A stretch of DNA of 64,000 nucleotides, from positions 7,848,964 to 7,912,963 of the forward strand of contig OX442428.1 of assembly GCA_949361645.1 (NCBI GenBank). Direction: 5' to 3'. Of the stretch, positions 22,966 to 34,273 are shown in pieces. A program made the translations under genes and the position numbers. Position 1 is the first letter of the stretch; every line of letters starts with the position of its first letter. Below the pieces are notes generated by a model. The model did not search any database, was not told where the DNA came from, and saw only the letters and a list, made by a program, of their open reading frames with translations. Origin of the DNA: Spongilla lacustris. Its lineage: Eukaryota; Porifera; Demospongiae; Spongillida; Spongillidae.

Positions 22966-23648
22966 TCCCCCAAGATGAATATACCACAGCAGAATCCCTA
23001 GGAAGCCACACTAGAGCCTTTTGGTAGCTAGCACTGCAAGCCAAACATGGTTATAACAAGTTTCTCTGCTTGCAGAAACCATGCTATAACATAGTTATAC
23101 AGAGTTATAGGAATGGGGATAAGAGCACATTAGTTATCTGAGGATCTTATCTGTAGGTACCCCAAGATTATGCCAAAGTTGCTACACAGTTATGCTAAAA
23201 TCTGTTATAACTAAAATGTGCGCTTTTCCCAGTTGATAAACTTGGTATAACCATATCTGCCTTGCAGTGTAGGGGGTAGGTCTACATGTAGACTGAAAGA
23301 ATGGAAAAAGTTATTAGACCGCCAGTACATGTACTTTATAATTCAATTACTTCCAGATTTGAATTTAGGCTTAAACAGTGTGCCATAAATGGAAGTCAGT
23401 GCTATGTACCAATAGCCTGATGGTGACTTGTGTGAAGACTTAACACAGAGTATCCTAACAGCCAGCTTGCTTTTTATCACGCTAACTTTTCAAATCATCA
23501 GGCTTTTTTTCCCTCAAGCTTTTGTCTAAGGCTATGTTGGCTGATACACACATAATTCTAATCTCTCAACAGTGGCAAATGGACCTATCCTACTTGGAGC
23601 TCTGGTGGTTGCAGTCATTGTGAAGCTGTACGTGTGAACGATGCTGTA

Positions 23649-23935
23649 TCTGTAGTGTGCACTTATAGCAATGTAACCTTACATTATTGTATCTGTAGTG
23701 TGCACTTATAGCAATGTAACCTTACATTATGTATCTGTAGTGTGCACTTATAGCAATGTAACCTTACATTATGTATCTGTAGTGTGCACTTATAGCAATG
23801 TAACCTTACATTATTGTATCTGTAGTGTGCACTTATAGCAATGTAACCTTACATTATTGTATCTGTAGTGTGCACTTATAGCAATGTAACCTTACATTAT
23901 GTATCTGTAGTGTGCACTTATAGCAATGTAACCTA
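23649..23935. repeat. Tandem repeat, about 42-45 bp, about 6.5 copies
   Basis: The unit contains gtatctgtagtgtgcactta and tagcaatgtaaccttacatt. It starts within 15 bases of the copy-C stop codon, so it would form the 3' UTR or downstream flank. Confidence 0.92.
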
Positions 23936-24304
23936 TTCATTATTATTAATAATAATGAGGGGAGGGGCCAGCAGTAGTGGTCATTACAACAGGAGTGAGA
24001 GATGCATTAGTTGGACAAACGTTTACTTGTTCCCCACAACCATTAAACTGACATATTTTTATGGCAGCCACATCCATCTGTACATACAGTAATATTAGTA
24101 GTTTTAATAACCTCATGGCCCCCCCCCCCCCCCCCCCCGAAGTTATCATACATGTGCACCCCCACTGGTTGAATCAGCCAAAAGCGGACAACGTATTCAT
24201 GGCTATCAAATGGCGCCCCCTTGCCCTATCCTGGCCCCCCCTTCCAGAAAAGCTGGGGGCACCCATGAACCTCTCTCTATCTCATACACTACTTCATACA
24301 ACAT

Positions 24305-25265
24305 CATGTCCCCAGCATACAGAGGTACAGCCATGTCCCCAGCCCCCAGCATACAGAGGTACAGCCATGCCCCCAGCATACAGAGGTACGGCCATGTCCC
24401 CAGCATACAGAGGTACAGCCATGTCCTCAGCATACAGAGGTACAGCCATGTCCCCAGCCCCCAGCATACAGAGGTACAGCCATGTCCCCAGCATACAGAG
24501 GTACAGCCATGCCCCCAGCATACAGAGGTACAACCATGCCCCCAGCATACAGAGGTACAGCCATGTCCCCAGCATACAGAGGTACGACCATGTCCTCAGC
24601 ATACAGAGGTACAGCCATGTCCTCAGCATACAGAGGTACAGCCATGTCCCCAGCATACAGAGGTACAGCCATGTCCCCAGCATACAGAGGTACAGCCATG
24701 TCCCCAGCATACAGAGGTACAGCCATGTCCCCAGCATACAGAGGTACAGCCATGTCCCCAGCATACAGAGGTACAGCCATGCCCCCAGCATACAGAGGTA
24801 CAGCCATGTCCCCAGCATACAGAGGTACAGCCATGTCCCCAGCATACAGAGGTACAGCCATGCCCCCAGGTACAGCCATGCCCCCAGCATACAGAGGTAC
24901 AGCCATGCCCCCAGGTACAGCCATGCCCCCAGCATACAGAGGTACAGCCATGTCCCCAGCATACAGAGGTACAGCCATGTCCCCAGCATACAGAGGTACA
25001 GCCATGTCCCCAGCATACATAGGTACAGCCATGCTCCCAGCATACAGAGGTACAGCCATGTCCCCAGCCCCCAGCATACAGAGGTACAGTGGTGTCCCCA
25101 GCATACAGAGGTACAAGCCATGTCCCCAGCATACAGAGGTACAGCCATGTCCTCAGCATACAGAGGTACAGCCATGCCCCCAGCATACAGAGGTACAGCC
25201 ATGTCCCCAGCATACAGAGGTACAGCCATGCCCCCAGCCCCCAGCATACAGAGGTACAGCCATGT
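24305..25265. repeat. 27-bp minisatellite, about 35 copies
   Basis: The unit is gcatacagaggtacagccat plus gtcccca. Because 27 is a multiple of 3, long frames stay open on both strands (up to 409 codons), but they have no domain, composition or context of a gene. Confidence 0.97.
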
Positions 25266-26259
25266 ACACGTCCAACAGCACAGCCCATAACTTCAAAGCA
25301 AAGTCATGTCTAAAACACAAATGTCCTTGGGGCATGGAGTTCACCAATGTACACATCTGTTGCCAACAAACAAATCAGTAACTGTACATGCTGAAACACT
25401 ATGATCACAGCAGAACAGTCAGGTCACCTGCAGGTCAATCACCCATCACAGAATCTTGCAGCACTGTGCTAAATATCAACATCCAACAAGAGGCCAGTGT
25501 AGACGATGCACCATTAGGCTGGGTGTGGCTTACTTTCCTCCATTACCTTTATGCACTGCCGCCATCTCCTCTTGTTGCCGAGTGATGCCTGGTCCACGTT
25601 CTAACCTTTGTCTCTTCAGTTGATGAATGTTGTCTTCAGAAATACCTTCAAATTACATCACCACAGATAACTTTAGCCTTGCCTACTCCCTCGTGTTCCT
25701 CCTCCCCTCTCCCTCATGTTCCTCCTCCCCTCTCCCTCGTGTTCCTCCTCCCTCTACCTCCCTCTTCCCCTCTCCTACTGCACTGCAATCACATACACGG
25801 AATGTGGTAAGGTTACATACACTGTAAGTTGTTCAGACTGCAAACAGTGACAATGGGACTAACACACATACATGTACACACACACACACACAAATGAACA
25901 CACATATGCACAAAAATATATTTGCACACAAATACATTTACACACACACACACATGCACACAAATACATTTACACACACACACATGCACGCATCCATTTT
26001 TATCTCATCCTGTCCACACACACCTTTAAGGAAGGGGGATATTTAGAGGAAAGGTCCCGAAATTGTGAGCCATATAATGGTCCAAGTGCAGATTACTCAT
26101 GTAGGCACCTCAATCCATGACCACATCTGCATACACACCACACATTGCATACACACCACCCCATACTTATATATGCACACACACACACAAACACACACAA
26201 ACACATACACACACATACATATACACACACACCACACACACATATACACACACACACAC
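25266..26259. other. Stretch without a supported gene
   Basis: Unique sequence to about 25860, then CA-rich microsatellite-like DNA to 26259. No exon with a recognisable domain was seen. Confidence 0.5.
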
Positions 26260-27224
26260 CTCTGGTCCTATCTTGGGACATGAAGTGTTTCTCCACCTCC
26301 TCGGCTACACCATACTCTCCCACCTCCTCCAGTCTAAGAGACCTCACCAGGACCTCTGTCAGTGGGTAAGGATGCTTGTTCTGGGGGCCCCACCCCAACC
26401 ACTGGGCCAAGGAGTCCTCCAGATAGTCCTGCTGGCTCTGGCGACGGCTGTCAGACAGGATGATGTCAACCTCCTCGTGAGAAAACCCCAAACCTCTTGC
26501 CACCTCCCTCCAATTGGGGGCCACTCCCCTCAACAATGGCAGCAACGTGTCAATGTCCCCAGGCCCAAGGCGATGTCCATATGGGGGTGGGGGGTCATCT
26601 GGGTGCAACAAAGTAAACATCATCACCAAGCAAAGGTGAAAATAACCCCCCGGGGGGTGGGGGGGGGGGGGGTGGAGTGCACAATTGGTACCTTGCTGTG
26701 GGGCTTGTTCCTTGAAGGAAGTTGTCTGTGCACCACTCACACCAGTACCTGCGTGGAATGCACAATATCCCCTCATGAGCTCAACACTAGTATTAGTAAA
26801 ACGAACCGTGGCAACGCTTCACAGCCAAGCAAGTTCCCTTGAATAAAAATGTACACAATCTATTACGTTCCTCTGCCCACCTTTCTCTAAATATGCTAAG
26901 GTTCCCGCCTCTATTTCCCGCCCCCTGCAGCTTCTTACTTTCACTTGTGGATAGCCTGGTCACCTCCGACGTATTCAATGCCTTGGATAGCTCCTCCCAA
27001 CTTGGATCGCGATAGTTCCTGAACCAGTACCGTAGAACCTCTTCCAAACAGCGCTCACCATTATCGCGATGGTTGCTCTCTGTGATAGCAATATCTTGGG
27101 GCGGAACGCCGAGCGCTTGTCCTATGGACTTCCAATTATGGTGCTTTCCTTGTAACTCCCTAAGTGCACGTTTAAGGTTACTCTCCTGGTTCGTACTCAT
27201 GTCATTGTCCAACTTGAATTCCAA
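26260..27224 (-). CDS. Two-Death-domain protein (gene DD3)
   Basis: Three exons join in phase 1: 26867-27224, 26692-26748 and 26598 down to about 26260. The first encodes a Death domain (NLKRALRELQGKHHNWKSIG, then GERCLEEVLRYWF). The 57-nt second exon encodes a linker with TGVSGAQTTSFKEQAPQQ. The third encodes a second Death domain (DIDTLLPLLRGVAPNWREVA, then YLEDSLAQWLGW), parallel to the second domain of DD1. DD1 and DD3 are therefore paralogues with the same domain order. The 3' end is uncertain: after DRTRG the sequence enters a GT-rich tract that could be a GTGTGTG splice donor or an odd Cys/Val tail. The start is the Met at 27224 or the Met eight codons later (MSTNQES). It is probably a cytosolic adaptor; partners are unknown. 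Confidence 0.75.
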
Positions 27225-28111
27225 TACAAACTCAACGGGTTAATTAAATTGCGTAACCAGATCCCGCGTTTTGGGCGTGTCCTGGGTGGGGTTTTACTCT
27301 AGTAGTATGGGATTGACTGTCGATCGGATGCCACCGGCCCCGGCCCCTTCTGTGCCAGATCCCCAGCCCAGATGGTCACATCACCCTTAGGCTTCTCGGG
27401 AGACGGAGTAAATAAAATAAAAGAAAAGAGTACCGGTAAATTGTCCACTCGAGTCTGCGCATGCGTACATCGTCACCCGGCAACTAACGTGGTGTACCGT
27501 CTTCGCCGGATAACTCCGTTAAACTATACGATAATTGATGTTCGACAAGACTCGTCTATAGATTATAAAATAGCACATATAGGCCTACATGACGTTCCGC
27601 GTGTCACGTAGCAACGGTAATTTATTATTCGGTACTAATATCATTATCAACAGCGAGAAAAAGGTGTGAAATTCAAACTGAGAAGTAAGCATCGTAGAAA
27701 GGAGTCGAAAGAGTCGAAAACTGCCCAGCCAAACGCTCAAATATGAACACAGAGTCGAGACGGACAGATATACATATCCGCGCATTTATAAATACATGTA
27801 CATGCCAGTGTATAGATGTTTAATAGGGTCGTACCCAGACCCAAAACCTCATAGCTGCAGATGGTTAAATCAACACTATACGATAACGTCTATAGCTAAA
27901 CGTAGCGGTGGTGTGATCCAACAGCAAAACAGCATGTAACGCCCCTTTGATATACTCGCGTGATTGCAAATTAGAAACTTAGTCTTAGTGAGAAACGATG
28001 AAATCGCGCCCTCCGTGCCGATTTCTTAACCCAGCGTACGCTAAGTCCAACTATTACATGTACTTGTCAGTACGTGCATGATTTACACAGGACCTACGCA
28101 TAGATGAAAAT

Positions 28112-28145
<34 letters not shown>

Positions 28146-28569
28146 AGCCTCAGCGCCATAAGGTTTACGGCCGATGCTAATTTCAGTTATAAGCTACTTT
28201 ACAGGTATCCTACTAACAGCAGTACTGTTATTGCTGTGACGAGAGTGACTCTCAATTAGACTGAGAAAGGTACGTTGTCTTGATGCATGCACATGTATTA
28301 TTGTATATACTAGTAATAATACTACTACATGATCATAAAAGAAGTCTGAATTAAGTTATAGGGTTTTTCCCATCAGGGGAGACCGTCTGTATTTTGTTAC
28401 GTGAGCGTTAGTCATGACAATGCACGCGCACATGGCTGAATGCCAAATGCGTGATTGCTGCAATATATCTGCCAATGTCATATTGGCACTATGCATGCAT
28501 ATATATAGATGCAACTGTGCGTGTATGCGTAATCACGATTGCCGTGTGTACCCTTGAACTTCTGCTCCT
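27225..28569. other. Stretch without a supported gene
   Basis: This is the promoter-side flank of DD3 and upstream flank of the secreted-protein gene. It contains a poly-C run at 28118-28145 and only short open frames. Confidence 0.5.
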
Positions 28570-29768
28570 ATGCATGCTCTGCTGCTGCTGCTCCTTGCCG
28601 CCGCTTTGGTGGCAGTCTCACTGGGAACCCCTGTACAAGACTTGAGAAACGTGCGCATGCGTAGGAACGGTTATCTGCTCAAACCGGCAAAGGAACCAAT
28701 TTTTTACGAAGAATGGGAAGCCGAGGTGTATCGTGATTCAAATCCAAACACAATGGCTCAGGATCAGTCTTCGAAAGAGGAGCAAGAGAAACACGAAAAT
28801 AAGGATATGAATATACAAATGAAAAACGAACCCAAAACAAATATTCGTGAGGACGAGGAGTCAGAAGAGCCATCTAAAACGATTACCAGCCTAAAAATTG
28901 TCCTAGACAACGGAAACGTCCTGAATCTATCAGCCGGTACCTATATACATGTATTGTATAACCTTATAGTATACAGCGCGCGGCTATGCTGTCTTTTTAA
29001 CACCTGCGCATGCACATATATCTTTTATGCACACGTGACACAGGAAAAAACTCGAGTCTGTTCGATGCACTTGGCAGGAAACTGGCACCTGTACTGAAGG
29101 CCATAAAAGGTATATTGTCATAGTAGCCTCTCATCATGCATGCGGAAAAAATTAATTTTTAAATGCATATCATATGCCATCTGCAACCATGTGTAGTTAT
29201 ATATTATGTTGTTTTATTGCTCAGTTCCACATATGGCTTTACAAGTTAAAACTATAATGCTATTCCGGTGTACACATAACAAACAACTAGACACGTTGCT
29301 GCATGCGCTCTATGGTGCCATGCACAGGGCAATGCACTTGTACTCAATACTGACTAGCTTCTGAGCCTTTATGACGGCCTTGTACATCATGGTATACCAG
29401 TTATTAACTGAATTATTAAATATAACTGACTATTATTAAAGCAATATAATGCAAGTACCCCGGTATATTGGCATAATAATACTTTTATACTAAAAACACA
29501 TTAGCTACACAGCCAACACTGAAAGATACAAAGGTATAAATTGTACTGATATAAATCTGATGCAGGATCAAAGGACAAAGATGATGAAAAGATGCCTACA
29601 AAATCAACTCCACCGAAATTGAAACCCGTGAGACCGAACCACGACATCGAGGCGCAGGCCGCTATCAGTGCGTACATGCAGGCATCTCAGGCAGAATCCT
29701 TCACCGACAACGATGAAGCAATGGTTTCTTCAATCAGGGAGATTCTTGGCTTTCAGATGACAAAGTAA
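28570..29768 (+). CDS. Small secreted protein, possible peptide precursor
   Basis: The exons 28570-28936, 29044-29109 and 29566-29768 join in phase 1 and give 211 aa. A clear signal peptide (MHALLLLLLAAALVAVSLG) is followed by a basic stretch with a possible dibasic site (RMRRNG) and a long charged, Glu/Lys/Asn-rich, disordered-looking region. Exon 2 alone encodes a short cationic, amphipathic-looking segment, SSLFDALGRKLAPVLKAIKG, containing GRK, which in peptide hormones marks amidation and cleavage. Exon 3 is acidic/basic and ends IREILGFQMTK. There is no Cys after the signal peptide. I do not recognise the family. It could be a secreted peptide precursor, an antimicrobial-type precursor or an acidic matrix protein. 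Splicing is inferred from phase and consensus only. Confidence 0.6.
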
Positions 29769-30169
29769 TAATAAATGTTACAGATATTATTGCCAGTTTG
29801 AGATTAATACACAATCATACATACACCACTTATTATATACCGTACATAAATATGCAAGTAATCTAACTACTCAGCTCTGGAGTTAGCTCTGAGCAGGCTG
29901 AGCCTACCGTACAAACTGGAGGTGGCTTTGGAAAGGGACCGAACCTTAACTGTGTGACGTTTTGAGGTGCTGGGGCATTAGATATGACTCGAGTTTTCTC
30001 TGCTGATGGGTGGATTCCCTTCTGCGAAAATTACATGGCCCAGGTACTCGACCGAAGGTAACAAGAAAAAAACCCATTCTTATAAATTATATTATAATTA
30101 TTATTATTATAAACGTGATAATGACATAAACTAATTAAGCATGATGTTCAGGCAGAGATACTAGGCAAC
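29769..30169. other. Stretch without a supported gene
   Basis: AT-rich sequence between the secreted-protein stop codon and the retroelement remnants. It probably includes the 3' UTR of the former. Confidence 0.5.
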
Positions 30170-31569
30170 TCTGCTCCATCATCCATTCCAAGTGCACTCC
30201 TCCATTTGGTGCGGGAGCCCCTCAGACAAAGGTTTGTTGCTCTGAGGATTGCAAAAGACAGTCGTGCTCTCATCCATCCCAATACCTCACTGTTTGACTT
30301 TTCCCACTTATGAGCATGTTTCTGAGCAAGATGTTTGATAAAAAGTTTGCTTCTCGACCCAGGACTCCATCGACTGACACAACAAAGGGTGTGAATGCTT
30401 CAGAGTACTTCTTTTTCTTCGCTTCCTCAGCTGAAGAGAGAGTGGGCAGAGACAACTCACTGTGAGTGGGACGGGGTGTCAGTGTCTGTGACACATACAT
30501 CAAACAATGCCACGGTCTGGGGCTGCCATCAACATTACTACCAACACAAATACGCCACATATTGATTCTTATTATACAAACTGCACCTACATGTATAGTA
30601 ATTCTACACTAGTCATGAGGGCAGGAGCTCCCTTGCCAAGATGGCTCTGGCAATGGATTTGACCAAAGTCATGTTCAGCCTGCTGTAAATATCCGCCAAG
30701 ACACAAGGTTTGGGAGAGGACAAGATGATTGAAAGGTAGGATGCCGACATAGAAAAATTTAGATGAGCCTCCTTACCCCAATTGCAGAAGGTCTCGACAG
30801 CCAGTGGAATGCATGTCCACCCCAACTCCTGACATTTGGGACCATTAGTTAGTATCTTGCAGGTCTCTGCAGCCGCAGATGCTGCACCAGACATTCTGCT
30901 AGAGTCCATCAATATGGCTGGGCAGAGTGGCAATGTCACTGTGACATCAAATACTGCAGGCTTGCCCCTGTCCCACCCAGCTATGAGCACATCTGCAGGT
31001 CTGGAGTGGCTGTGATCTCTGGTAAGACCATGATCCTTCTCTATGCTCACACTCAAATGAGCTCATCGACAGAAGTCCACAACAACATCACACAAGTGAT
31101 TGTGCCTCACCACCACATCTCCCCCATGCCTGCAGGTTACAGCATGGTGACCCAAGGGATCTAGGGTAACATCTGTGCAAAGGGGGCACACAGTCCCACC
31201 AACACCTACACCTAACTCATTGCACTCCATGTGTAGGCCTAAGCCCATGGAAGGGACCACTGACAGCCATGAAGCTGCATGAGAGGCTGAAGCAGACAGA
31301 AGTTGGGCTTTGTTTGCTGGGGAAGATGCTTCTAACAAAGATTTGAACTGCTTTTCATCAATTCTGCTGGACAGCTCTCTCTCTCTGCCTGTTGAGCAAC
31401 TGCTCCAACTTGCTGTGCAGCAATTGTGGAGTAAGATGGTGTAAAAGTATCTGGACACGTTGCATCCCACACTAGAAGTTCCAAGGGACAATTGAGACAC
31501 CATCAGGTCGCTTCCCATCTGAACGATACAGGCCTGAAGGCTCCAGACGTGATGGAACATGTGCTGCAA
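30170..31569 (-). mobile_element. Decayed retroelement C-terminal region
   Basis: Read on the minus strand: CPLCTDVTLDPLGHHAVTC (zinc-knuckle-like), RHGGDVVVRHNHL, then RPADVLIAG and AVFDVTVTLP (a PD...D-x-V pattern as in restriction-like endonuclease domains), then ELGWTCIPLAVETF. After a gap comes VDGVLGREANF with WMRARLSFAILRATNLCLRG. These motifs belong to polymerase proteins of retroelements that are common in invertebrate genomes; a non-LTR type with a C-terminal endonuclease-like domain is my best guess. A single in-frame TGA at 31063-31065 splits the first part, in the context DFCR-stop-AHLS, and a frameshift near 30340 breaks the second part. It is not active. There is no reverse transcriptase core in the window. 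Confidence 0.65.
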
Positions 31570-31649
31570 CCAAAGCTGTGTATATGATTATTTTGATGTT
31601 AAAGGTATTTATTGTGATATTACAGAAACACTTCCATTAATAACTAGTA

Positions 31650-32010
31650 CTAAACAATTATAGCACATAAATACAATATTCAGCTCTATGGTGGAGCAGC
31701 TATCCTAGAGAGGATAGCTGTAGCATTGGCACAGACAAGGTGGAGGTTCAACCGGCCATAGGTCTCGTTCAGTAGGATGGACTTTGCCCGGCACACTGGA
31801 CGTGGCAAGTCTGGAGGCTACTGCGGAGATGATAGCAGTGGCTTCTATTTCCCAAGCCCCATAGGTTTCTACAACCACGGGGACACATACCCATCCTAGC
31901 TCTGAGCATTTGGGGTCATTGGCTTGGTGCTTCCTGTACTAAGTGGCCTGGGCACCAGCTGTGGCTGACACTCCTGCTTCCAACAAAGTGATAGGATTTA
32001 GCAGTGAGGT
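31650..32010 (-). mobile_element. Second retroelement fragment
   Basis: The minus-strand translation contains NDPKCSELGWVCVPVVVETY followed by GAWEIEA and IISAVASRLAT, homologous to the ELGWTCIPLAVETF part of the fragment at 30613-31056. It carries at least one in-frame stop (AQAT-stop). Confidence 0.6.
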
Positions 32011-32196
32011 TATTATTATTATTATAACCACATTTAACAGCAAGCACAGTAAAAGAGGAAACATAAACAACAAAAACAAAAGAATGAAATAAAAGTACAA
32101 ATTAAGTTACAAGCAAAGTACAAATGAATATGTATACATGCACATGCACAAAACTTGAGACACAACAAAAGTCAAAAAACACAATAAACTAACTAA

Positions 32197-32415
32197 CTAA
32201 ACAAGAGGCTGCCTTGCTGTCATTGCACAGGCATTGTTCTTCTGCAAAGCAATGGCAAGCCTTTGATATAGCCAGCAAGATACTGAGGAAACTGGCTGAT
32301 CTGATCTGTTAGCCACCATTCTGGCCAGAGTCTTGAAAATTGGTTCACTAGCTGTGCCCCAACCACCAAAAGACTCAACAGCCAAAGGAACAAAAAGTAT
32401 ACTGATGTTCAGCAT
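32197..32415 (-). mobile_element. Third retroelement fragment
   Basis: The ORF includes FVPLAVESFGGWGTASEP, then LYQRLAIALQKNNACAM. This is the same C-terminal module in another variant. Three related remnants in tandem suggest repeated insertion or an old internal duplication. Confidence 0.55.
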
Positions 32416-33199
32416 CTAAACTTTGTTCATACTTCTTCCTCTTTTGATCCTCTTTTAAGCTTATTTAACACAGTTCTAATAAGTCTATCCAAGGGCCATC
32501 TCCCTTCCCATGATGGCCCTTGCCACTGATATCAAGTTCGGGCGCAATGTACTTGATTCAGGGGGCCATTGTATCTTGATTTAGTGGTTTAAAAAATTAA
32601 GCCGGCCAAGTTGATAATTAAAATGTTGGAGCTTTTGTATCTCGGATGCCTCTAAAATGGTATGCTGGAATTATTAATTCGTTTTCGTTAATTTTAACTT
32701 CTTAATTAATTATTTAGTTTGTTTACATCTACGCGTTGCATTGGAGCATTTAGCAACAATTTTTAACTGTTTGTGGTTAATTAATAAACAATTTTCCTTG
32801 ATTGAGAAACACCCTGTCAATTAATTGACAGGTAAATGTAGCCATTTACGCAAACACTCAATCGATTCGTATAAAGAGATTACTACAGCATGCACGATCC
32901 TACACCGCGGCGCTGATTCATGTAATCTAAATTGCATGCAGAAAACCTTCAGTTTGCCCTAAAATTAAAAAGGTGGACTACGACGGTCCTTTTTAGCCGT
33001 ATGCCCCACCTGAATTAAATCACGTGCACGGCTTCACGCCGTCTCGCATGTTCGGCTTCTCGCGACTCCTGTGGCACCACACAGAAGCACTGCATGGGCG
33101 GTGGCTCGCCGGCTTCGTTCATTGTGTTGGTCGGCTTCCACAAAAGTAGAGATCCTATATAGAGGCTATACCCGCGGTTAGAGGATATCTCATGCAAAA

Positions 33200-34273
33200 A
33201 TGAATGCTTGGGACTTGTACAACGAGAGCGCTAGCACAAATCTCTCCTGCTGGGAGAAATCCCAGGAAGTAAGTACGTCCCTTCGTCTTCCCGCTTTCCT
33301 CGCGCCGCTCCAAGCAAGCATTTTTATACTGTACATTGCCGCCGGACTTCCACTGAACTGTTTTGTCATCTTCTTGATAGTCAAGTTCAAAGCGTTACGG
33401 AAGAAGGACTTTTTACTTGCTGTGCACGTTGTTGCGGCTGACCTCATTGTACTATTCTGCCTTCCAGTAACTATATTTGCACTTTTGATTAGTGCGAGAG
33501 ACGTCCTAGGTCCCTCTAGTTGTTCTGCGATCGGCTTCCTCGTGCTGCTTTTCAACGGGGTACGTTTCACCATGATGTTCGTTTTGTGTACTGACCGGTT
33601 CTGTGCCGTTTTTTTCCCGTTTTACTATTCGTCAAGATCTGGCTCAGTGTTTTTTGCCCTTCCATACCTGGTTTGGGGGATCTGGGTGGTTGTGGCAGCG
33701 GTACCTCTGGGGTTAGATTGCTATGGCTACGAGCCCACCACGGGGTTTTGTATCATGCAGTCGTACTGTTCTGCGGCATGCAACGTTTACAGGTTTATTA
33801 GTCTATCGGCAATGATGTTTTTTGGTGGCTTCATTCCCGTTGTACTGTATTCAATGCTGTTCTGTAAAGCCAGAAGGATGGCCAGGGATTCAGGCTCGTG
33901 TGAAACGAATGCCATCATGCATTCTCGAACTAGACAAGCAACTCTCACTTTTTTAATCCTGTTTCTGGCACTCTCAGGATGTTCTATTCCGACCTATCTC
34001 ATCTTCTGTCTCTCTCCCCTCGCCAACAGTTCTCCGCTAATCTTCTGGGCATATTACGGGATAAGCCTCTCGCTTTTTGAAGCAGTTCTTTTGGCCGACC
34101 CTATTGCTCTGATGAGAAACAGAGAAGTGAGGGAGAGTTTGAACAAGCTTACTCGCTGCGTTGGAGGAAGAATACTAGTAAGCAGCAAAGACGTTCCGAT
34201 TTTACATCGCGCTGTTACACACACTACAACATTAACTCCAGCTGCCTCTACACCGTCTTTAAATGCTGTATGA
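33200..34273 (+). CDS. Class A (rhodopsin-like) GPCR, intronless
   Basis: A 357-aa single-exon ORF with seven hydrophobic segments. The N-terminus has two sequons (NES, NLS). TM1 carries GLPLN, TM2 carries the conserved Leu-Ala-Asp region (VVAADLIVLF), and TM3 begins after the expected Cys (SSCSAIG) and ends CTDRF, a DRY variant. TM4 has the conserved Trp, ECL2 carries Cys residues for the TM3 disulphide, TM6 ends GCSIPTYL, and TM7 ends LADPIALM, in place of NPxxY. The C-tail is Ser/Thr-rich. It is a plasma-membrane receptor for an unknown ligand. DRF and DPIAL are conservative variants seen in orphan families, so signalling is likely but unproven. The Met chosen is the first one, just downstream of unique sequence. 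Confidence 0.9.
   Translation: MNAWDLYNESASTNLSCWEKSQEVSTSLRLPAFLAPLQASIFILYIAAGLPLNCFVIFLIVKFKALRKKDFLLAVHVVAADLIVLFCLPVTIFALLISARDVLGPSSCSAIGFLVLLFNGVRFTMMFVLCTDRFCAVFFPFYYSSRSGSVFFALPYLVWGIWVVVAAVPLGLDCYGYEPTTGFCIMQSYCSAACNVYRFISLSAMMFFGGFIPVVLYSMLFCKARRMARDSGSCETNAIMHSRTRQATLTFLILFLALSGCSIPTYLIFCLSPLANSSPLIFWAYYGISLSLFEAVLLADPIALMRNREVRESLNKLTRCVGGRILVSSKDVPILHRAVTHTTTLTPAASTPSLNAV

Larger units (their letters stand above)
19479..23637 (+). pseudogene. Ig-like + FN3 surface gene (copy C), Ig exon broken
   Basis: The exons found are 19479-19505 (Met exon, MQFTCIPAV), 19547-19586 (ILLVITSAAFIVQ, finishing a signal peptide; enters phase 0, leaves phase 1), Ig-like remnant about 19700-19995, FN3 20806-21090, hinge 21405-21422 (CGGESI) and tail 23573-23637 (VANGPILLGALVVAVIVK, then LYV). 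The FN3, hinge and tail exons are intact in phase 1. The Ig-like exon has lost part of its centre relative to copy B, with a frame change after CNATC, and its 3' splice site region has in-frame stops. The FN3 domain differs clearly from A and B (SYGPSGGAITSAVATPS). An hAT-like element and an inverted piece of its own FN3 exon lie in the last intron. The signal-peptide exons are the best guide to the missing starts of A and B. It may still be transcribed. Confidence 0.6.

Noticed and set aside
24061..25290. 409-codon open frame and several long frames on both strands
   Set aside because: All are translations of the 27-bp minisatellite. Several frames on both strands stay open because the unit is a multiple of 3; there is no domain or splice context.
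31063..31569. Intact host gene in the retroelement remnant
   Set aside because: The same frame continues after an in-frame stop into further retroelement motifs, so it is a decayed element rather than a short gene.
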